Below are positions 55,913 to 64,000 of a DNA stretch of 64,000 nucleotides, piece after piece; within the stretch, counting starts at the first letter, position 1; every line of letters begins with the position of its first letter. Position numbers and translations under genes: made by a program. The stretch spans positions 62,001 to 126,000 of the forward strand of contig JAQFWX010000072.1 of the NCBI GenBank assembly GCA_027605045.1, read 5' to 3'. The notes below the pieces were generated by a model. It was not told where the DNA came from, did no database searches, and was given only the letters and a program-made list of their open reading frames with translations. The stretch is from Phallus indusiatus (Eukaryota > Basidiomycota > Agaricomycetes > Phallales > Phallaceae).

Positions 55913-58256
55913 ATGTCCGGGTCAATTGCCAGCGACAACGCCGAAAAGCCCAATGATGCATCCCCTGCGCAAAGAGAGCAGATTTCCGCCAAAGTGCTTG
56001 GCACACGTCTCAAGCAGGAAGCTCACAATCTCACTTCCAGAGAGAGATTGAGTGCTTATTTCACTATCGCAGCCGCTGCTTTCGGTCTTATCAGTGATGG
56101 ATGTAAGCCATATCATACCACTCCCTGTTCATCTGCTTTATGACGCATTTCTTTAGACCACAATAGTCTTCTGACTATGGGAAATGTATAGTATCTCCAT
56201 ATATCGTAAACCAATGCCCTCTTATGCCACCCCGCTCAACTGTAGGTCGTCTTCAAAAAGCTGTATCCCCTCGAATACACTGCCGACGTTTCCACCCGAG
56301 TCTCCAACGCACTTCTTGTCGGCGCAATCATCGGTCAACTCACAATCGGTGTAGTATGCGACCAAATAGGTCGTAAGTCTGCTTTGGTCGGAACAACCCT
56401 CCTCATCATCATTGGCGCAACCATCGGAACCGCCGCGAATGGCGCACACGGTAGCATCAACGGTCTATTCTGGTGTCTCACTTTTGCCCGTGGAATCACT
56501 GGCGTTGGCGTCGGTGGTGAATATCCCGCGTCTTCTACCAGTGCTTCTGAAGCTGCGAATGAAAAAATGATCGAATCTCGCGGTCCAGGTGCGTTTTCCG
56601 ATCCGTCCTATCCTGATGTCCATTTCTCTAACATTGGCTTTCATTTTTCTTCAGTATTCATTATGGTAACCAATTTCGTATTGAGCTTTGGTGGTCCATT
56701 GGCCGTATCAGTTTTCTTGATCGTTCTTTCTGCCGCTGGCGAAAACCACCTCCATACCGTCTGGCGTGTATGCTTCGGTATTGGGATCCTTCTTCCTGTG
56801 ACCGTTCTCTACTTCCGTTTGAAAATGCTCAGTTCAAAATTATATCGGAAAGGAGCCATTAAACGTGGGTTCATTGTCGATTCATCGGATTACGTCCTTT
56901 TATTAACATATTGCAGGTCAGGTTCCTTACTTGCTCATGATCAAAAGATACTGGAGAGCTCTAATCGGAACTTGCGGTGCCTGGTTCCTCTACGACTTTG
57001 TATGTAATTTTTCCCATTCCTCACACACATTTGCTATTTGACATTAGTGAGAACTGACTGACAAATCAATTATATAGGTCACTTTCCCGAACGGAGTATG
57101 TATCTACTTGTTTTTTCCCGTACACGCGGTACACTCTCAGTTTGGTAATTAATATCCCCCGTTTTCTTACAAAGGTCTTTTCGGGTGTAATTATCTCGAG
57201 TATTATTACGAACGGAGATATTAAACGTACAGCCGAATATCAATTATTATTGGGTGCTATTGCTTTGCCAGGTAGGGTAATCGATATCCATACGCATTTT
57301 TTTGCTTGATCATTGTTGACCTCGTGAAGGTGTCTTCGCCGGCGCATGGCTTTGCAACCGCTTGGGTCGTCGTAATACCGTATGTGTGCTATCATTCATA
57401 ACATTTCAAATTCACTGACAGGATGTATAGATGATGCTCGGGTTCAGTGGATATCTCATTTTCGGTCTTACTATTGGGTAATTATTCAACCAAGGTCAAT
57501 TTTTCCTTCTATATTTTTAACAATCATACACAGTCTCTCCTATAATAGAATCACCAAAATTATTCCCTTATTCGTAGTATTGTAAGTCTAAGATGCCTTT
57601 CCTTCCTTCGAATCTCGAACTGATGGGGAATTAGCTACGGATTAATGCAATCATTCGGAAACATGGTATAATTCTCGCATCCTTTTTTTCTACCTCGGCT
57701 GACTATCGACGCATTAGGGTCCTGGCGATATGCTTGGTCTTGTTAGTGCCGAGTAAGCTATTTTGAGGCGTTTACTTTGAGAGTATGCACTAAACTTCTT
57801 GTACGCAGATCCTTTGCGACACCAGTCCGTGGAACGTTGTACGGTCTTAGTGCCGGTGAGTCCCATAGCGTTCTAAAAAGAAAATTCTTAAGTTCCCACT
57901 CTTCAAGCCATGGGAAAAACTGGTGCTGCTGTTGGCACGCAAGCATTCACACCTATACAAAACAACCTCGGAAAACGGTAATCCCTTTTTAACTTTACCG
58001 TTCCTTCTAATAATAATAATTTTTCAGCTGGACCTTCATCATTGCCGCTATATGCGGTATCGCCGGCATTCTCATCACCTACTTCTTCGTACCAGACATG
58101 ACAGGTGTCGATCTTGCAGACGAAGATGCTAAATTCTTCGAATATCTTACGGCAAATGGATGGGAAGGCACAGTTGGCGAAGATGCTGAAGGTGTTACGG
58201 TTGTTGCTGACGACGAAAGTGACTATTCTCCTGAAAAAGAAAAGTCCTACGCATGA
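55913..58256 (+). CDS. MFS transporter, GIT1/Tgp1-type glycerophosphodiester or phosphate permease
   Basis: This is a 12-helix major facilitator transporter of the plasma membrane. It starts MSGSIASDNAEK at 55913, with a hydrophilic N-terminus and first helix YFTIAAAAFGLISDG. The MFS signature is GVVCDQIGRKSALVG (loop 2-3), followed by ITGVGVGGEYPASSTSASEAANE, then GPVFIMVTNFVLSFGG, WRVCFGIGILLPVTVLYFRLKM, YWRALIGTCGAWFLYDFVTFPNGVFS, CNRLGRRNTMMLGFSGYLIFGL, SFGNMGPGDMLGLVSAESFATPVRGTLYG and a tail VPDMTGVDLADEDAKFFEYL. These words fit the GIT1/Tgp1 glycerophosphodiester branch next to PHO84 phosphate permeases. Ten or so introns are present, with several exons under 60 nt near 57080-57780. 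The stop is TGA at 58254-58256. Substrate assignment is by similarity. Confidence 0.85.
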
Positions 58257-58559
58257 GCTCATGAGATATTATACGATATATCTTATTTCATTGTTTTGAT
58301 GACGAGCATTTAAAGAAGTACACGACTTTTGTGTGCTTTGTACAATCAGACGCTGTTTCTTTTCTATCTTTTTTCTTGTTTTGGGCACGACTTGTATGAC
58401 GGGCTTACGAATACAAAAATGATATTTTCTTCTTTGAAGAATAGATGTTGAAATCTCAATAAGAGAGCGTACACTGGCGTCGGATCCGGATTGGCCGACA
58501 AATGTGACAACATTAGCGTGACCGATTTGCAACACATTAGCATTAGTGCTAACAACTTT
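58257..58559. other. intergenic, transporter 3' / DBP10 promoter
   Basis: These 303 bp lie between tandem genes. An in-frame ATG at 58491 precedes the chosen DBP10 start by 23 codons. No other feature was seen. Confidence 0.45.
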
Positions 58560-61500
58560 ATGCCTCCCTCAAAGCGAAAACGGTCCGCCCCAGAGGAAAA
58601 AGATGAGTCTGCTTCGGAAATAGAGGAAGTCCCAATGCAAGATAGCGATGTTGATATATCCGCGAATCTTCTCGGTCGAAAAAGGGCAGGTCCCGGTCGT
58701 ACTGCAGACTCAGACAGCGGAGAAGACGATGGTGAGGAAGAAGAGTCTGAAGACGAGGATGATTTTATGAAAGAAGCTATCTCAAAATTCAATATGAAAA
58801 GCGGAACAGAAGTTTTAAAAAAGACAAAAGGGAAGAATAAAATTACGAAAGGAGAAGTAGGCGGTGGAAGTTTTCAGAGTATGGGTGCGTAGTAAATTAT
58901 ATTGAACTTTTATGTGGAATGTGGACTTGACTTTGACAGTACATGTGTAGGACTACACCCTTCACTTCTTCGTTCTCTCACACTCCGGGGATACAAAACA
59001 CCCACACCCATTCAACGATTGACTATTCCAAGTCTCCTAGCCAACCCCCCTCGAGACGTCGTCGGAATGGCTCGTACCGGTTCAGGCAAAACACTAGCGT
59101 ACATGATCCCTCTAATTCAACGTTTAGGCGGAAGACACTCAACGTCATTTGGTGCTCGTTCGCTGATATTAGTGCCTACAAGAGAACTTGCCGTGCAAGT
59201 TTTGAAAGTCGGAAAAGAACTCGCGAGAGGATATAATAATAGCGGTGCGGGTGCTCATGCGGGTGATGTTGAGATTTCGAATGATGCTGCTGAGCCTAAA
59301 GGTCAGAGTTTGAGGTGGGGTCTTGTTGTTGGTGGAGAAGGTATGGATCAGCAATTCGAGATGATCACGAACAACCCCGACGTGTAAGAGTTCATTTTTT
59401 CTTTGTTTTGTACTCTCATCTGAAGTTTTTTTTTTCAATGTAGAATCATTGCAACCCCCGGTCGTCTACTCCATCTCATCGTCGAAATGAACCTTGATCT
59501 CCGTTCCGTCAACTACGTCGTTTTCGACGAAGCAGATCGACTTTTCGAAATGGGCTTCGCCACCGCCTTAAACGAAATCATCAGCCGCCTTCCAACAAAC
59601 CGCCAGACTTTACTTTTTTCTGCAACATTACCCAAAACTCTTGTCGAATTCGCAAAAGCCGGTCTTCAAAATCCAAAACTTGTGCGGTTAGATGCTGAGA
59701 GTAAAATCAGCTCAGACCTTAGAATGGCGTTTTTCTCTGTGAAACAAGCGGAAAAGGATGCTTGTTTGCTGATACTCCTTCGAGATGTTATCAAAGTACC
59801 TCTTGGAACGTCGAAGGCCGCTTCAGAAGAAAAAAGCGAGAAGGCTAGTAAGAAGGTTAAGGCGAACGTGGATGCGGCACCGCACCAGACACTAGTATTC
59901 GTCGCGACCAAACACCACGTGGAATATATCACCAACCTCTTAAATGCCGCGGGTTATGCCACCTCGTACATTTACGGAACACTCGACCAAGTCGCCCGAA
60001 CTCAACAAATGGACAACTTTCGACGCGGTCTAACGTCAATCCTTGTCGTCACAGACGTCGCAGCCCGTGGAATCGACATTCCCATCTTAGAAAATGTCGT
60101 GAACTACGATTTTCCACCTGGCTCTCGTATATTTATTCATCGTGTCGGACGTACAGCACGTGCCGGTCGAAAAGGATGGGCGTGGTCTTTTCTTACGAAT
60201 ACGGATTTACCTCATATGCTTGATTTGCAGTTGTTCCTTGCGAGACCTTTACGAGTGCATGCGGATGTAGGGGATGAAGCGGCGTATGTCGAGTCGCTCG
60301 TTCTTGGGACGTTTGTTCGTGATAGGGTGGATGACGAGATTGAGTATATTCAGACTCTTCGTGGACATACGTCTTCTTTGAAGTCGTTACGGGATGTTAT
60401 GATGAAAGGAGAGCTCATGTATCAGCGAAGTCAAGGAAAGGCTAGTCCAGCGAGCTATAAACGAACCAAGGAGATCGTTAAAGGAGGCCGTTGGATCATT
60501 GATAATGGAAAAGAAGTTGGCGTCCATCCTGTGTTCCAGTTGACCAACATTTCCGAAGACGCGGAAAGTTCTACTCGACAGGATCTTATGAAGGTTATCA
60601 ACTCATTTAGGCCTAATGAGACCGTTTTCGAAGTAGGAACTCGCGGATCGAATGAAGCTGCTTCCTTGATGCAAAGTAGACGAAAAGCTTTGAATAAGGC
60701 CATGGAGAGAGCTCGTACAGTTGTTACTGTACCTTCTGCGCATACGGAGGAAGATGAAAGTGCGGAACGGGTGGAATTGGAAATGGCCGATGAGTCAGAC
60801 CTTGAGGTATTAGTTGTATTGTGTTATATTTGGGCTGTTCTTACACATATTCTTTCAGGCCGTTTTCGAAACTTCGAAAAAGAAAGCTCGCAAGAGTTAC
60901 AAAGATGAGGATTATTACATGGAATACGAGCAAAAAGACGCCAACACGGAGAAAGGGTATGTTACTTGAACGCTCGGTGATATCGGTCCGACTAACGATT
61001 TATCCAAAAGATACTCGCTGAAGGACGGTGCTTCGTTTACTGAACAAGCAAATCAAGTGACATTTGATTTAACAAATGACGACGGAGTCGCCGAACGACA
61101 GCGTCGACAGTCACAGCTAAAATGGGACAGAAAAAAGAAAAAGTTCGTCAAAGGCGACGGTGCTGGAGCGGACAACGTCAAACTGGTTCGCACTGAAAGC
61201 GGAACACGACTACCGATATCATATCGCAGTGGACGCTTTGATGAATGGAAGAATGCCCATCGAAGGACTTTACCTGGAATAGGCGAAGCAGAGCCCGAAT
61301 CTGCTAGACAAAATACATTTAATGGACCGGGACGAAAATTCCGACATAATAAGATTACTGAACCCAAACAGCGGGATAAATACAGTGATGCGCCTCGTAA
61401 ACGTGGAAAAGAACCTGATACAGAGGAAGCTACCGGCCAAGGTAGTAGTAATGGGTTCAAGAAGGGACGAAAACCTAATAGTCGTTACGGTAACAAGCCT

Positions 61501-61617
61501 ATTGGGAGAGTTAAAAATGAGTTGAAGACGGTCGAGCAAATTCGAAAAACGAGGAATTTGCAGGCGAAACGGAAGGAAAAGAACGCTAGACCTAGTCGAC
61601 GGAAGGGCAAGCGGTGA
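58560..61617 (+). CDS. DBP10: ATP-dependent RNA helicase DBP10 (60S ribosome biogenesis)
   Basis: This is a nucleolar DEAD-box helicase required for large-subunit assembly. The start MPPSKRKRSAPEE is at 58560 (an in-frame ATG at 58491 is possible). An acidic N-terminus is followed, after an intron, by the Q-motif region GLHPSLLRSLTLRGYKTPTP, motif I ARTGSGKT, PTRELA, ATPGRLLH, the DEAD box VVFDEADRL, LLFSATLP, then the C lobe with TLVFVATKHHVEYI, VVTDVAARGID and HRVGRTARAG. The helicase lobe has a 25-residue Lys/Glu insertion (KAASEEKSEKASKKVKAN). The C-terminal region has DBP10-type blocks RQDLMKVINSFRPNETVFEVGTR, and a basic tail with FDEWKNAHRRTLPGIGE ending in RKGKR, matching the DBP10CT domain. 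Four short introns are present. It is convergent with QTRT1. Confidence 0.95.
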
Positions 61618-61901
61618 TTACGAGTTGGTCTTGAACTAGTCGTCGCAACGTATCGCAACTTTTCAGTTACATTATCCATATCACTAATGTATCATACTTC
61701 GCTAGACATGTGGCAGCTATATTTTCCTTCAGCAAAGTAAGCGTGCAAAAGACATACAGACACTTTCAAGAGCTTTATTGACAAGCCTCTACGACGTCAC
61801 AGTTGATTCTTTGAAATGTAAAGACTAATACTATAACCGGGGCACCCAAGAATACTACCATGCAACCTAAAATTTTTTGAAGATTAACGGACAAGATAGG
61901 G

Positions 61902-63813
61902 CTATTTAGCATAGTCCCATTTTACGCCGGCCTCATCCACAACCGAATATGAACTCCCCTGAAGTATGTCGACAGAGACGCTCCTTAAAGCGTCAACAAT
62001 CCATCGCGGATAGCTTTTAGACTGAGAATAATACTCCTCGAAAAATGATTTTAGAAATTCCGGAAATTGGTCTTTTAAGATAGCGTTTTGCGCGTCACCC
62101 ATTAGCCTGGCCTGGAAGACAACGTTGTGTTGAGTGACACCTGAAGTGCAATACGTGAATAGGTGCGATGACATTTGTGAATCGTCGGTCTCACTGACAA
62201 TGTGCTGCTGCTGTTTCAATCCCTATGTTATGATGAAGAAAAGCCTTAGATGTCCGATCTTGACATGTCGGGCAAGGACAATTCTCGTCGATAGGCTCCA
62301 TGTCGTGGCGATATTTTTTGAGATCTAAACGTCAAACCTTGGCTTTCGATGTCTTACTATTTGATTTGTCACGTACGCAAATTTATAGCACCTTTTCTTG
62401 TCAGTGCAACTCCAAAACGGGCCGTTCGTGTTGGAAACACGCAGTCAGCCTAATGTGTTTTAGAGATATGTTTTAGTGACATTTTCATCAATGAGATCGG
62501 TATCAGCGTGTGCGTACCATATCGACTCCTAATGCGATGCATACTAACAAATCTATGCAGATTTCTCAGCACTAGACCGGTTAAGAAGGAAAGACCGTGA
62601 ACACTGAACACCTTCTGCGAATCCTATTCCCATAGAATATCGAGGTCCTAGGAAGAGACGTTAAAATGAATTGACCGCAAAATATAAAACGTACTGTCCG
62701 CGGGTAACTTAGAAGCACATAGTGAAATCCTAGAGCAGTAGGAAAGCTCGGTTATCTTCAAATTGGCCGAAAAGACACACAACGAACATTTTCCAGAAAG
62801 TTTCTTTACAACAAGATGTAAACCATTTTCTTTCCGGAAAGTAGCTATTAACATACCTTTAGCTTCACCACCGCTCAACCCTGAAAGATTGATCAAATGT
62901 CTTTCATTAAGAGTCGCAAACCTTACCTCCTATGGCATAGCCCGCTACAGATTCCTTTCGTTCTATCATCTCGTCAATGCATATATTTCGGAGTTTATCA
63001 TCAAGCCCGCCTTGAATAATCGCGAACAAGTTTTGATGCGGTTGACCTGTCTTTTTATGTTGCGTAATACATCTATCGAGCCATCGGACAGATCTCCACA
63101 TTGCTTCCTCTACTCTCGGGCCCGTTGTAAGACTAGGAACTTGTACATTTGCATACTTTTTATTTTTATCGAGGCGTGACAGAGATTACATACCTACATC
63201 ATCCAATTGCATTATGATATCAGCACCAATCGTATGTTGTATTGACATCGATTCTTCGGGGGTCAGTAATGTAGGCTCTCCAGTGAACGGACTAGCGAAG
63301 AGAGCACCCTCTTCAGTGATCTGCGTAAATTTGCTCAAACTGACTAGCTGAAAACCTCCGCTATCCTTACGTGACGTGTCAGCAAATCTTCATATTCCAA
63401 TCAAATTTCTGTAGAACATACAGTAAGCAGGTTTTTTCTCCAGCCTTGAAATTTGTGCGCACCGCCGGCTTCTTGCAATATTTTTGTGCCAGGACGTAGA
63501 TTGAGATGATAAGTATTGTTAAGGAGTAAAGTAACTCCCAGTTCCTCCATTTGTTGGTATGTCAAACCTTTGATCGCAGCCTGCGTGGCCACAGGCATAA
63601 ATGTTGGAAGTAACGTTCTACACAACGTGGAAATTGATTAGACGTATGGAAAAACAGTGAACTTCGACATCCTACTAACACACCGTCTTCAATCCAACCA
63701 TATCAGAATCATCAGAAGATAGCAAAATAAAAACGCTCACGAGACATCGTCATCCGTGAAACCCTCGCTCTTGTTGTCGAGCATTGCGCGATGATTTCGA
63801 ATTGCATAGCCAT
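61902..63813 (-). CDS. QTRT1: queuine tRNA-ribosyltransferase catalytic subunit
   Basis: This enzyme exchanges guanine 34 for queuine in tRNA-Asp, -Asn, -His and -Tyr. It needs salvaged queuine; budding yeast lacks it while fission yeast has it. The first exon [20 protein letters not shown] starts at 63813. Then come [103 protein letters not shown], the nucleophile region [19 protein letters not shown], and the zinc site (DCPCPTCQ) near 62260. The C-terminus is VKWDYAK. At least seven introns occur; the join between the first and second coding exons is uncertain by one codon. Of note, tRNA-Asp(GUC), a substrate, lies in the same window. Confidence 0.93.
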
Positions 63814-64000
63814 TCAGTTATATGTGAATTCAAAAAACCGACGTGCGATGTGCATTGAAAAACGATTTGTCTTAGACTGTGTCACCGAGCCTGTTAGCGT
63901 TATAATCTTAGATCCTATTCATTGTTCAATACCGCCACAAATATCACGTGAGTGCAGCTCGTGCACGTGACATTATCACGTCCATTGAGACGCCGTGACG
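63814..64000. promoter_or_regulatory. QTRT1 upstream region with CACGTG boxes
   Basis: Two CACGTG palindromes lie at 63945-63950 and 63964-63969, with a further CACG near 63977. They are about 130-155 bp upstream of the QTRT1 ATG. No gene start is visible before the window ends. Confidence 0.4.

Overview
The window is nuclear DNA from a filamentous basidiomycete, most likely an Agaricomycete. The evidence is compact, intron-rich genes (most introns about 45-70 nt, GT-AG), closely spaced genes on both strands, an intron-containing nuclear tRNA-Asp, and three copies of the fungal-type FunK1 kinase family, which is expanded in mushroom-forming fungi. Nothing prokaryotic, viral or organellar was seen. 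Exon joins were inferred by eye from reading frames, splice signals and family conservation, so individual boundaries are approximate.

Left part (1-22 kb) is mostly conserved housekeeping: a 5'-truncated SNF2/RING helicase of the RAD5/HLTF type, an F-box protein, a nucleolar FKBP prolyl isomerase, Mediator subunit MED27, LSM2 (five exons, the first coding exon being only the ATG), a medusa (MedA)-type developmental regulator with a 1.8-kb upstream region, a secreted CE16/GDSL esterase, RCC1 divergent from the very-long-chain fatty acid dehydratase PHS1, tRNA-Asp(GUC), ETF-alpha and PEX5. PHS1, ETF-alpha and PEX5 all belong to fatty-acid metabolism.

Middle part (22-45 kb): FunK1 copy A, an SPT23/MGA2-type membrane-tethered transcription activator divergent from a hexokinase, dihydroxy-acid dehydratase ILV3, a 1.9-kb stretch with no gene, the CCR4 deadenylase divergent from a degenerate Mg-chelatase-like AAA+ protein, and RNase P subunit RPR2 divergent from a ZCCHC9-like zinc-knuckle protein.

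Accessory stretch (45-55 kb): a decayed FunK1 pseudogene (copy B), an intact FunK1 gene (copy C), a broken unrecognised gene, and a receptor-like multi-spanning membrane protein with a long polar tail. Copies A and C share promoter sequence as well as coding sequence although they lie about 27 kb apart in opposite orientation, so a gene-plus-promoter duplication is likely.

Right part (55-64 kb): a GIT1/Tgp1-type glycerophosphodiester (phosphate-related) MFS transporter with paired CACGTG boxes upstream, the nucleolar DEAD-box helicase DBP10, and a eukaryotic queuine tRNA-ribosyltransferase.

I did not find a clearly novel multi-gene system. The most interesting items are the FunK1 family (shared promoters, a decayed member and an expanding linker), the Mg-chelatase-like protein without a P-loop, the microexons in the SNF2 gene, and the stop-free 60-nt intron inside the hexokinase phosphate-binding motif.
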